NCBI GenBank assembly: GCA_023614405.1 | Contig: JAJUPC010000040.1 | Coordinates: 1,116,001-1,180,000, forward strand | Direction of reading: 5' to 3' | DNA: 64,000 nt | From: Avena insularis | Taxonomy: Eukaryota > Streptophyta > Magnoliopsida > Poales > Poaceae | In this document: positions 11,759 through 22,073 of the stretch, piece by piece | Numbering within the stretch: position 1 is the stretch's first letter | Layout of the letters: each line of letters opens with the position of its first letter | Notes under the pieces: model-generated | What the model was told of the DNA's origin: nothing | Databases searched by the model: none | The model's input: only the letters and a program-made list of their open reading frames with translations | Position numbers and translations under genes: made by a program

Positions 11759-11906
11759 CTCCTCCTGATCTAAATTAATTGACTCAACTTTGTCCATATA
11801 CGCATGTATGAAGGATCCAAATTATTTGATTCAACTTTATCTATATACACATGTATCTAGGCATTAAAACTTGAGTTGATTAATTTGGATAGGTGGGGTG
11901 GGAGTG
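11759..11906. mobile_element. Stowaway-like MITE, degenerate
   Basis: Flanked by TA, with a left end CTCCTCCTGATCTAAATTAA and a right end whose complement reads close to CACTCCCACC...CCAAATTAAT. The inner TTAATTGACTCAA and TTGAGTTGATTAA are inverted copies. This matches the Stowaway consensus (CTCCCTCCGATCCAAATTA) with several mismatches. No coding capacity. Confidence 0.6.
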
Positions 11907-11997
11907 TATTGTGGATTTGGCTTTTGCATCTTTTACTCTTTGTCTTTATCTCTGTCGCCAAAGTAATTGTAATTTCTCATTTTTGCGGCTAGCATTA

Positions 11998-13667
11998 GAG
12001 CAACTCTAACCTATTCCTAAAAACTTAGAAGACTTTCGGCCGGACTAAAGCTTAAAATCTTATATTTGGCCCTCTAAACTTAGCACCGCAGATTCGATCC
12101 CTAATAACTTAGAGGACTTAAATTTTACTTTTTGCAAATCAACCTATTTGAACCAAAGTATCAATATTACAAACCAAATAAAATGTAATAAGTCTAACTA
12201 TTCATTATTATACACCGATTAATTAATAAAATAAATTGTTTCAAATCAAACAATTGAAAAACATAATTAGGTGCCGCCGTGTAGACGCCAGTGATGCTCA
12301 ACAAGGTCTTCTTGCGGCTTATTGTGTTCAACTTTTTTCTCGATTTTTCGATGCATTTCGAGAAACAGGTTGATCATGTTTGGGTCATGCTCATGCTCCA
12401 CAGGGTCTTCATTTGAGATATACCTATAGTTCGGTGGCATATCTCTCTCATCTTCAATGATCATGTTATGCAAAATGACATAACATGTCATTATTAGTGT
12501 TTGCGGCTTCCAATACTCCACGGGTCCACACACAATGGCAAAGCGCTTCTGAAGCACACCGAAGACCCTATCCACATCTTTCTTTTGAGCCTCTTATGCT
12601 GTTGCGAAGTGTGATTTCATGGGAGTATTACAAAGATGTCGCGGAATTGTCTTCACAAATGTGAACCATGGAGGATATATCACATCAGCTAGATAGTATC
12701 CCATTGTGTACTCATGGGAATTGATCTCATACTTGCAAGGAGGAGCTTCACCCTAGATAAGCCGTGAAAATAGTGGTGACCTCGACAACACATTGAGATC
12801 ATTTAGAGAGCCAGGTAATCCAAAGAATGAATGCCATATTCCTGTTGATCCAAGCACGACCGAATTGCAATCCAAGCCTCGGCCTCCGAAAATCCTCGTT
12901 CACGATCATCATCAAAGCCGTCTCCAAAGGTACTCTCGATCAGGCCGGTTGCCAACAAACAAAAAAGAAAAACTCGTAGTGCAATATCATCGAATACCTT
13001 GAGCGCGGCGGAGGTGGAGGCCACGACTGGGACGATTGAGCCGTGCAAAAGGGCTGAGGACGCCGCCAGGGCTCCACGACGACCGGGCTATCCTGCGGCG
13101 GTCATAGAAATCCCGACGCCGGTGCAACGCGATGGACGGGCGTTGACGAAGCTCGAGCTCGATGCCGGTCGAAAATCTCGTCCCAAAGATCGTGGTCGGC
13201 CCGTGCTGGTCCGAGGCGTTCTAATCTACGAGCCCCATGCTCCGATGTCCCTTTTGCCAAAAAAAACGACCTGCTGGGGCCGGAATCGACCTTGAATCGG
13301 CGGCGGGCGTCTAGCTTGATGCGGCGGCTACCGGGGGCGATTCCGGTGACGGATAGCACCGGCGAGTGGGGGGAACGGAGGGGAAACAAGCGGCGGGTGT
13401 TCATAGCTACGGGTGGAGGTGGATGGTGGTCGCCGGTGTGAACGCCAGCGAGAATTCGGTGGAGGGTCAGAGAGGCTCAAGCGGCGAGGTGGAGGATTAA
13501 AAATATAGTCTAACGCCCATGGTCGGCCATATTTGGGGGCCGCGGAGGGGCTGGACTAAAAAAATTCTCCGCTAACGGCCGCTTGGAATTGGTTCGGTGC
13601 ATCCCCGGGCGTTAGCAGATGAAAAGAAGTCCTCTAAAGGCCGAAAGGGGATCGTTTAGAGTTGCTC
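11998..13667 (-). mobile_element. PIF/Harbinger DNA transposon with TTA duplications
   Basis: Inverted termini GAGCAACTCTAA (left, from 11998) and TTTAGAGTTGCTC (right, to 13667) are flanked on both sides by TTA (11995-11997 and 13668-13670), the 3-bp duplication typical of PIF/Harbinger. Inner inverted matches include CTTTCGGCC near both ends. The left part carries a reverse-strand transposase remnant; the right part (about 12990-13560) is GC-rich and not recognisable as transposase. The size (1.67 kb) is too short for an autonomous element, which needs a transposase plus a Myb-like ORF, so this is a deletion or rearranged derivative. Confidence 0.82.
12267..12835 (-). pseudogene. PIF/Harbinger DDE transposase, C-terminal half
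   Basis: Reading leftwards from about 12835 the frame gives FGLPGSLNDLNVLSRSPLF, then [16 protein letters not shown], then VDRVFGVLQKRFAIV and MTCYVILHNMIIEDER, the conserved blocks of the DDE_Tnp_4 (ALP1-like/Harbinger) nuclease domain. In-frame stops occur before GEAPPC (near 12755) and before EAQKKDVDR (near 12593). The last 102 codons (to 12267) are open. The N-terminal half, with the first catalytic Asp, is missing, and other GC-rich DNA takes its place. It cannot be a functional transposase. Confidence 0.82.
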
Positions 13668-13670
13668 TTA

Positions 13671-14386
13671 GTAGGTTCAAAGTAGGTGGCTCTTCCTTAG
13701 TTTTTTTTTGAACAGGGCTCTTCCTTAGTAGGTGGCTCTTGGTTCATGTACTTTAGAGTTCTGGCCTTCAGGTAGCTTCCTATTTTAGATTGTGGAGTAG
13801 TCATATGTATTGTCTAAAAATTAAATACATACTGAAGAAATTATTTAGATTTGTAAAGCAGGTAACAGAAACTGAGAGGATGTAGACTCCATATAGCATG
13901 TTGAAGTTGAAATCCTAAACGGTAGTATAATAAGCCGGAAAATGTGGAACGTTTTCTTATATTGATATATGAACTGAAATTAATGTTTCTATTTGAGGTT
14001 ATTCTTGTTATGTTTTCGGCAATGATAGGTATAAAGTGTTCTGCAATTACCTCTAGCTGATATTTGTTGAAACTTTAATTCCTCCATTCACTGATTTTTT
14101 TTAATTTAGGTACATTGACTTCATCAAATGAGTGGATGATTTATGTCTCTGTGCAGATCAAAAGGATGTCCTAGACGAACAACTCAACAATGCGGCAGGT
14201 TCTTAGTCTTAGAATTTCCTAATATATCTGCAGGGTTTTCGTGTGTAAGTAAACAAATGGATTAGTTGTTAAGTTGCTATAGAAGGTAGATAAAGAATGG
14301 CCGAGGTATCTCTCCAGTAGCACTGCTGTACATGTGAGGCGCCCCTAAGAAAATCTTGTAGAAAGGGTCCATAGATGTAGCATTAG
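13671..14386. other. No supported gene
   Basis: Between the Harbinger element and the foldback MITE I find only AT-rich unique-looking sequence. A small exon-like island lies at 14158-14200 (CTGTGCAG before it, a GT after it), but it is too short to identify. Confidence 0.4.
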
Positions 14387-14603
14387 TCCCCCTTCTTTTC
14401 GGCTTCTTGGCCAGCTTTTTCTAGAAGCTACCCTCGACCAGCTTCTCCCAGAATCTCATCTTCAAAATTCGTTCAAACTTCTTAACTAATAGTTTCAGTG
14501 TCAATTTAAAAGTATAAACGAGTTTGGCAGATGAGATTCTGGGAGAAGCTGGTCGAGGATAGATTCTGGAAGAAGCTGGACAAGAAGCTAAAAAGAAGGG
14601 GCC
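14387..14603. mobile_element. Foldback MITE with long inverted arms
   Basis: The left arm (from 14387, CCCCCTTCTTTTCGGCTTCTTG, continuing through CGACCAGCTTCTCCCAGAATCTCATC) is repeated as its complement in the right arm (GATGAGATTCTGGGAGAAGCTGGTCG, ending AAAAGAAGGGG), leaving a loop of roughly 70 bases. ATTA lies next to both ends, a possible short target duplication. Arms of over 70 bases with few mismatches would give a long RNA hairpin. Superfamily unknown, perhaps hAT or Mutator-like. No coding capacity. Confidence 0.75.
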
Positions 14604-14701
14604 ATTAATCATAGTTATATTCCTGTATTTCTGTACGCAAGTCAACATTGTTTTTAGTTTTTTTAGGGTAACACTGTTTTTAGTTGATTGGAAAAGATGT
14701 A

Positions 14702-14804
14702 CTCCCTCTGATCCATATTATTTGTCGCAGAAATGGATATATCTAGACATGTTTTAGTGCTAGATACATCCAATCCAGTGACAATTAATATGGATCGGAG
14801 GGAG
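14702..14804. mobile_element. Stowaway MITE (103 bp)
   Basis: Perfect-looking Stowaway ends: CTCCCTCTGATCCATATTA on the left and TAATATGGATCGGAGGGAG on the right, flanked by TA at 14700-14701 and 14805-14806. It has the size and consensus of the common cereal Stowaway group. Confidence 0.92.
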
Positions 14805-14806
14805 TA

Positions 14807-15694
14807 CCCGTTTACCGACTCGGTGTCGTTATGGCAATAAAGCTGCACATTTCTGATAGAAGATGCATTGTTTTGATAGCATTTTCATTTATAACATGTG
14901 CGGTTCATTTACCTCTGCTTGACTTGAATCTATTTCCACTAATTCCTCTATTTTATTTTGGTCTGGGTCAATATTGCCTTGATGAATTAGGCGGGTTGTA
15001 GTTTGAGACATTGGAGAGCAGGGGTGACTTCCTCCGTGAAAGTGCTGCAAGACTGCAGTTTTCGCTGCCAAGGAGTCCTAAAATGGTGATCTTATAGTTG
15101 GCATTTCTTTTTGTGAATTCCATGACGGTGTAAAATAGTAATCTTACCTCACATTCTCTTCACAACTTTTTGGCCAACATAGGGCCAAAGAATTCCTAAC
15201 CAATATTTTGGCCAGCCAATGGTTGGCAAAAATTGGTAGGCACAAGATGGCATGAACCAAACATACACTAGATCCAATCTTGAATGTTCGGCTGATGTGT
15301 GTGCTGTTTAATTGGTCATTTACTTTCCATGATAATTATTGTATGTATTGGATCGATCGGTGTGGTGCATTGCTAATATCGATGAACTACTAAGTCATTT
15401 TATGTTCTATTAATAGGATGTGGACTACTAATAAAGTAGAAAAAATAGACCGAGCACAACACCAAATGCAATATCATATGTCGATGGACTTATAACACAC
15501 AAAATTCTCCTAAATCCAACGGTATGGCAAGCCACGCATTCCGAACTAGCGATATATTTTGCGAGAACAAATAGGGGACTTTGCAATGCATGAACTTTCA
15601 ACTCGTAGATATACTCTGGAAGAGAAGAATCGAAACATATAACATCTGAACATGCCCCCACTTTATATTCTGGTGCCCGATATTTTATCTCTAA
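14807..15694. other. No confidently supported gene
   Basis: Two reverse-strand frames (15071-14889, containing SMSQTTTRLIHQGNIDPDQ-like text, and 15661-15428) have protein-like composition but match no family I know, and no splice context could be shown. The rest is AT-rich. Confidence 0.35.
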
Positions 15695-15696
15695 TA

Positions 15697-15863
15697 CTCC
15701 TCCGTTTCAAAATATAAGATATTTTAGCTTTATAAATCAAATGTAACTAGACTACTTTTAGTATATAGGTTTACTCACGTTTAGAGTGAATCTAGACACT
15801 AAAATAAGTCTAAATATATTTCTTCATAAATCTAAAACATCTTATATTTTGAAACTGAGGGAG
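15697..15863. mobile_element. Stowaway-like MITE (167 bp)
   Basis: Left end CTCCTCCGTTTCAAAATATA and right end TATATTTTGAAACTGAGGGAG are inverted copies, flanked by TA at 15695-15696 and 15864-15865. The interior (CTAAAATAAGTCTAAATA-like) fits the widespread Tc1/mariner-type grass MITE that begins CTCCCTCCGTTTC. Confidence 0.9.
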
Positions 15864-15944
15864 TATAAATCATATGTAGTTGCTCAGTTAAATTAACCAA
15901 ACATAATGGTATTTCAACATCTAAGATAAATGTAAGAAAAATTA

Positions 15945-16058
15945 CTCACTCTGTCTAAAACAAAAAATAGATGTCTAAATATGGATGTGCCTAGATACAT
16001 CAATTTTTTAACAAATAGTCTGACATGTATTTCTAGATATTTCCAGACGGGGGAGGGC
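15945..16058. mobile_element. Stowaway-like MITE abutting the DUF295 stop codon
   Basis: TA at 15943-15944 precedes CTCACTCTGTCTAAAAC. The right end reads CCAGACGGGGGAGGGC and is followed by TA at 16060-16061. The complement of the right end, CCCTCCCCCGTCTGG, resembles the CTCCCTCCGTC consensus. The right-hand TA lies inside the reverse-strand TAG that ends the DUF295 frame. Confidence 0.65.
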
Positions 16059-17122
16059 CTACTGACAGGAAGATGCAGCAGGCAGCATCCAGAAAGGAGG
16101 TCTCGGTAGAGGGTCAGGCGTCCCTTGGCACGGCTGCACCATCGTGATTCCTCCGTCATTCAGATCGAAAACGTAGAGACAGGTGACGTCCACCCGGCTG
16201 TTGACCCAGTAAACCAGGTTCCTCCTCAGCCCGCACTCGCTGGCCGAGCAGGACGACGACGCGCTGAATTCCCCTTGCAGGAGGAACACCCTGTCACCGA
16301 TGTCGTCCGTCTTGCGCCACGCCGGCGGCTCCGAGAAGTCCATCTTGTATACGCCGAACCCCGAGGGCGCATCCAAGCACGGCAGGGTGTAGAAGACGCA
16401 CACATGGAACAGCTCGCCGCCGGACTCCAGCATGAACATGTCCGCGGCGGCCGATCCGTCGGGGAATTCCACCCAGCCGACGTCCATGTCGCCGAACTGA
16501 GACTCGGTTTCGTCGCCGCCGTCCCCCGAGAACTCGAGCGTGCCGGTCGTGTCCGGCTGTCCGCCGACTCGTCAAAGTAGAACCTGCCCTTGAAGGACGC
16601 GATGGTGTGGAACGTCTTCTTCTTCTCGACCAAGACCGCCTGGCAGGTCTCGTCCGGGACGTCCATGGAGCCGATGTCGTAGTCGTACGAGAGCCAGACG
16701 TGGCTGCCGCCGTTGACGCGACAGTACCACATGTTGGGGCTCGCTCTGTCGTAGATAAGGACGCCGCAGGTCGGGGACGCGACGTCGTCAGAGAGTAGGC
16801 AGGAACACCTCTTATTATCCAGGATCTCGTCGCCGATTACCCCCATCTCCGGCAGCTGGATCCGCTCGCCGCTGTGTGGGTTCCATAGGAAAGTCTCCCA
16901 ATCGGGCGGGGGGCCTAGCACCAGGATCCAACCGTAGGACGTCGGAAAGTACCTGCCGGTGATCTCCGGTATGGTGACGGCGCGCGATGTGTTGTCGGAG
17001 ATGCTGAAAAGCGCCTGGGTATTGTCGTTGATGTGGTGTATTAGGACGGGGAACGGCGCGACGGCGCCGGGGATTACGAGCTGGCTCGGTTCTTCAGGTT
17101 TCGCCGGCTCCATCGATCTCAT
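16059..17122 (-). pseudogene. DUF295 / KIB1-4 beta-propeller protein gene, frameshifted
   Basis: The reverse-strand frame opens at the ATG at 17122 (a second ATG at 17113) and encodes blocks typical of the plant DUF295 family: LGPPPDWETFLWNPHSGERI, CSCLLSDD, CGVLIYDRASPNMWYC and IASFKGRFYFDES. Near 16555-16565 the frame shifts by one; downstream the family continues in another frame (DMFMLESGGELFHVCVFY, WRKTDDIGDRVFLLQ, NLVYWVNS, LYVFDLNDG) and ends at the TAG at 16059. DUF295 proteins are often F-box proteins with a C-terminal beta-propeller; no F-box is visible here. A separate open stretch upstream (about 17300-17160, LPSKELWFGPSDSASKTKS) ends in a good GTAAGG donor and could be a 5' exon. 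The Reina-type retrotransposon begins at 17315, so any promoter is displaced. One indel could also be a sequence error. Confidence 0.8.
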
Positions 17123-17314
17123 GGCGTGGAGAAGTGCGCTGATTGCGGGTTTCCCTTACAGGTGGTGTGAGATTGTCCGGCTCGACCCGAAATTTGTATC
17201 AGGGAACTGCACCGTCGTCTCCATGTACATCTCGAAGACGGATTTAGTTTTGGACGCGGAGTCGGAGGGGCCGAACCATAGTTCCTTCGATGGGAGGTAG
17301 TGGCCTCGGCCACC

Positions 17315-17652
17315 TGTCAGACCCAATCTATCTGTTCCCAGTTATGCGCCAACGGCTAAGATGGAACGAGGAGGAACCAACGGCTGGATGGAAGTTGGCA
17401 TCACTGTTACTTCCGACAGAGCAATCACCAGCTTAATTACTGTTTAATTATTGTAACCATACTTAATTACTGTATCAGACTATATAAGTCCCAGTGTCGG
17501 GCGTGACAGAGCTATCGAGCTAATTCTACTATCAACTATCTTTCCTGTTGTTATTTCCCATTTTAGGGTTAGATAGCTCCTCCTAGAAAATCCCCAGTGA
17601 TTGAGGGTACTGCAGATCGGGAGTTCGGTCCGATTCCTACCGGGATCTGACA
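17315..17652 (+). repeat. 5' LTR of Reina-type element
   Basis: 338 bp, TG...CA ends, with a TATATAA box at 17481-17487. It is identical in length to the 3' LTR at 25518-25855 and is followed directly by the primer site. Confidence 0.95.
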
Positions 17653-17655
17653 AAT

Positions 17656-17667
17656 TGGTATCAGAGC
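17656..17667 (+). promoter_or_regulatory. Primer binding site, initiator tRNA-Met type
   Basis: TGGTATCAGAGC, three bases after the 5' LTR, is the complement of the 3' end of plant initiator tRNA-Met. It primes minus-strand synthesis. Confidence 0.95.
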
Positions 17668-18002
17668 AAATCGGTCCTTGGCCAAGAAATTTCTTCGAGC
17701 AAAGGATCTGTGACTCATACCCAGATCCATGGCGGCGAATCGACAGGGAGTGACAACGGTGGTTGGGGTCTCTCGTAAAATCCCACCCTCCTCACCCTTG
17801 TCGCGGCGGCGGGGTGTTATGTCGACGGCGGCGCTGGTGGCGAAGACGTCCATCTTGACGAGGTTGATGGCGGTGGCTTGGCGGCGGCGGCAGTGTTCGG
17901 GCGCAAATCAGAGGGCTCGTCACGATTGCTGGGGAACATCTCCTCCGGCGGTAAAATCCCGGTGATGACTCTGGTTCGTGCGCTACTGGTGGCGATTTTT
18001 CC

Positions 18003-19600
18003 TTGGTGGGCGGTAGAAAGGCGAAGGCGGTGATGATGCCGAAATCCAAGAACACCGAGAGCTCCGAGGCGGCGGAACTAGCGGCGATCAAACTCGACAT
18101 GGAGCATGTCAACACGCGCACCAAAGAAATTGGCTCCAAGGTCGCTGGGGTCGAGGAGAAGCTCACTACACTGACTCAGCAGATGTCACAACTCACCGCT
18201 CTCCTCTCGGCAGAACGCAACAAGCCACCGGATCCTGCTCCTGCTACTGTCCATGCTGAAGGATCCTTCAATCGAGCAAATAAAGCAGAGCCCGTTCGTG
18301 GACACTCTCAACCCCCTCACTGGCGCAGACACAGTGAGGCCCCTGATCCAAGGTATGATTTTCACTACTAGGAGACGGCTGACCAGGAAGCGACGCAAGG
18401 CGATTACCCAGCGCAGTTCCCTGATGCTCAAAACCAAGAGTACTACCATGAATTCTACTACCCAGCAACCCAACAACCCTACCACTAGCCAAACAACCAC
18501 CCAAACCCTTTCCTTTTCCCTCCACAACAAACTCAATTCCCATTTCACTACCCAAACCACAACCCCAATTTCATGCCACCACTCAACCCAGAATATTACG
18601 TCCCACCTCCATCCCAATTTTACCACCCTCCACAACCCAACTGGAAGCCCTATTACAACACAGCTAACTAGCTACCTCAACCAAATCAACCACATCCTCA
18701 CCAACCCAACCCCCAAGCAAACAACAACCAACAACAACAACAACACATTCACCACCCACAATACCACCATCACCCTGATCAGGAGCATGCTGATAGACAA
18801 GAAATAGACCAAGAAAGGGGCAACAATTACAGGGGTACAGACATCAGGAACTAGATGGAGATGCCCAATTCTATAAATCCATAGCCAAAGCTCCAAAGAT
18901 GGACTTCCCTCGATTCGATGGAACAAACCCTGAAGAGTGGCTACGCATGACAACCAAATATTTCAATATGGTCCATGTACCTGAAACTGCAAAACTTGAT
19001 TATGCCCAGCTATACATCACTGGTAAAGCAGACACATGGCTCAGAAACTCAGGGGTGCTGGATGAAAACCTCACCTAACAGGAATTCAGCAAAGTAGTTA
19101 TGCAAAGATTCACCATGAGCAGTGAATATGATGTTGTGGAAGAATTCAATTCCATTAAACAAGGTCTCTCCTCTGTCAATGACTACACTAAAATTTTTGA
19201 AGAAAAAAGGGCTGAATACAGGAAATAGAATCCTGAGGTCAAGGAAGCATATTACATTAAATGCTATATCAATGGCCTGAGAGGAGAAATCGCCCACCAC
19301 ATGAAAAACCTGAAACCCACTTCCTTACATGAAGCAGTTCAATATGCCAGGAATATGGAAAAGGCAACCAAAGATACAATATCCAACCAAACTAAGAGAT
19401 TCAGTACTTCTAGTAACCCTGCCAGAAGCGGTTTCAACAGTCAGTATCATCTCAAACCTCAACCAACTGCTGAGATTCCCAACTCCAAGAAAGAGCCTGA
19501 CAAGTCAAAGACCAGACCTGAAACCAAGTTCAATGAGCCAGGCCTATGCAGGTACTATGGACAGAAATGGTTCTTTGGCCATTGGTGCCACTATAGAGCA
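18003..19600 (+). pseudogene. Gag of Reina-type element, broken and split by LINE
   Basis: The N-terminal part (18003-18371) is a coiled coil (KLDMEHVNTRTKEIGSKVAG and following heptads). It is followed by a Pro/Asn/Gln/His-rich, low-complexity linker (about 18370-18830) whose best frame has stops. The capsid-like region starts near 18899 (MDFPRFDGTNPEEWL) and contains QEFSKVVMQRF and LSSVNDYTKIFEE, the Retrotrans_gag pattern. Stops occur at about 19077 and 19227. A zinc knuckle remnant (CRYYGQKWFFGHWC, with Tyr replacing the second Cys) ends at 19600, where LINE sequence begins. The chain resumes in another frame after 22074. Confidence 0.85.
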
Positions 19601-22018
19601 CCACGGCTCCGAATTTTCAAACCATGACCAAAAAATAAAAATTCTAACTTCCTTCTACACTAATCTCTTCGGAACAACCTTCACCCTTCTTGGCGCTTTG
19701 ACCTAGGCACAATCTACGCTCCTACCGACCATGCCTTTTCCTATCTTGATGAAGCCTTTACCCTAGATGAAATAGCATCGGCCTTCCTAGGACAAAATAT
19801 CTCTGCCAGCTCTAGACCTGACGGCTTTGGCCCTGGTTTCTACAGGAAATTTTGGACTACGGCCAAACCAAAGATCATGCGTTACTTCGACCAGTTCTAC
19901 AACCTCAACTCAAATATTGAAGGCATCAACCGGGCATACATGATCTTACTCCCAAAAAATGATAACACCAGATCACCTGAATCCTTTAGACCTATCTCCC
20001 TACAAAACTTCCCAATCAAAGCCATTTCAAAGCTCCTCACCAACAGACTCCAAAAACTAATCCTTGTCATCGTAGACCCAAACCAAACGGGCTTCATTCA
20101 TGGATGATGTATTGCAGATAATTCCGTCCTCACGGTAGACATCCTCCACTGCTGCCACAAACGGAAGGCGCCAACTATCGTCATAAAACTAGACTTCCCC
20201 AAAGCCTTCGACTTGGTCTGCTAGGAATCTTTTCTCAAACTACTAAAGTACAGAGGGTTCCCGCCAAAATTCTGTGCATGGATCGACCTCCTCCTACGCA
20301 CAGGTAGAACGGCCGTACTACTAAATGGAGTACCAGGACCATGGATAAAATGTAAAAGGGGCCTCTGCCAGAGAGACCCTCTATCACTCTACCTCTTTAT
20401 CACCATAGCCGACATTCTACAAAAACTAATCCATCTAGCATGCGCTGATAATATGCTGGCCCATCCTCTAGTAGACAACATTCCTTGCCATGTGCTCCAA
20501 TACGCAGATGACACGCTTATCATCCTAAGAGCCACACCCACCGCAGCCACCGAGCTCAAGAAAATTCTCCTAGACTTCGCCGAAGCCACTGGACTCTCGA
20601 TTAACTTCGACAAAACCACATTCATCCCCATGAACATCCCCGATGTTTTGCTTCCTCCATCGCCTCCATCCTAGGAACAACCACCTCATCCTTTCTCCAG
20701 ACCTACCTAGGGCTACCCCTCTCCGCCAGCAAACTGCCAGCCTCAGCCTTCCAACCGATCCTAGATTGATGCGACCACTACCTATCTGGATGGTCTGCCT
20801 CCCTACTATCCAAAGGAGGACGACTAGTCCTCCTCTCCGCAGTCTTGGATTGCCTGCCCACATATTTCATGTCGACCTTCTTACTACCCGCCTCCGTCAC
20901 CCATGCCATCGATGGCCGCCATCGTGCGTTCTTCTGGGCTGCTGAGGAATCGTGCTCGGGAGCTCAATGTATGGTCGCGTGGGACAAGGTGTGCACACCT
21001 ACAAGTTTAGGGGGAATGGGAGTCAAAAATTTAAAGGCACAAAATGTTTGTCTTCTTCTAAAATTTTGCTACAAATTCTTGCATGCTAAAAACCTGCCTT
21101 GGAAACAATGGATCCTGACAAACTCGCCATGCCCTCACACTGCATCCACTCCATCATACTTATCAAAGATTATCTAAACACATTGCACTGTTATCCCAAA
21201 TATCTAGGTGTTTTGTCCACAATGGCAGATCGGTATAATTCTGGCATGACACTTGGATTTTCCCAGAACCCCTAGCCACCGCCTACCCCGCATTATACTC
21301 ACACCACACCCATCAGCATGCTTTCGTACATGATGTTCTACTTAATGGGATTGATAGTGACCTGCGCAACCGCCTAACTAATACAGCAACCGAGCAGCTT
21401 GCCTCTCTACCTAATCTGTTGCAGGACGTGGCGCTAACAGACGAAGGGGACTGCAGAACACTACTAGATGGATCTTGCTTCTCCTCCAAGGTGGCATATG
21501 ACTCCATTCAAACGACGCTTATTGATCCCCACGCCTCTCACATTTGGTCTACCAGGGTGCCCATGAAGGTCAAGGTCTTCGGGTGGCTGCTCCAGCTCGA
21601 CAGATTAAACACCAGAGCCAACCTCTTCCATAAACACATCATCCCCAACTCTAAATGCCCAAGGTGCCTCGCCCCCATGGAAGATCGACAACACCTATTT
21701 ATTGACTGCCCTGCGGCTGTAGCTATGTGGCAACGACTGCAACTACGCACGAGCGGCCTCTACTTCACCAACATATGGTCGATGCACCTGCCAAATGCTC
21801 TGCCACAATCCATTTGGGGCTCCGTAGCACTGGTAATTCTCTGGAAAATCTGGGATGCACGAAACGCTATGGTTTTTAGATCAGTAGACCAGGACACCGC
21901 GGTGACCATCAAGAACATCATATCCGACCTCACATTATGGTCACACCGTTTCAGAAAAACGGATGCACAGCTGGCCACTGACATGTGGCGTGACCATCTA
22001 TCCCTTTGTATGTTGTAA
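19601..22018 (+). pseudogene. LINE reverse transcriptase ORF2 remnant
   Basis: Starts mid-protein (SNHDQKIKILTSFYTNLFG) and shows the LINE RT blocks in order: DGFGPGFYRKFW, INRAYMILLPK, FRPISLQNFPIKAISKLL, QTGFIHG, IVIKLDFPKAFD, GLCQRDPLS and the catalytic YADD at 20501-20512. A zf-RVT C-terminal domain follows (KVFGWLLQLDRLNTRANL, CPRCLAPMEDRQHLFIDCP). Stops at about 20105 and 20221 and a shift near 20660 break it. L1-type plant LINEs have this order; no RNase H could be assigned. Dead copy. Confidence 0.88.
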
Positions 22019-22073
22019 ACACGAAGTTTGAAGCAATATAAATTTAGGTGGGAATTATCTCCCCCCCGGTGAC
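19601..22073 (+). mobile_element. LINE (non-LTR retrotransposon), 5'-truncated, inside gag
   Basis: LINE-type coding sequence and a 3' end are inserted between the zinc knuckle and protease of the Reina-type element. The four-base AGCA occurs at both edges (19597-19600 and 22074-22077), a candidate short target duplication. No endonuclease domain is present, so the copy is 5'-truncated. No clear poly-A tail precedes the right AGCA; the A7 run just after it belongs to the host frame. The sequence just before the end (about 22028-22070, ATATAAATTTAGGTGGGAATT...CCCCCCGG) resembles plant LINE 3' ends. Confidence 0.85.

Noticed and set aside
16125..16580. 151-codon forward ORF opposite the DUF295 frame
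   Set aside because: Shadow of the GC-rich DUF295 coding sequence on the other strand.
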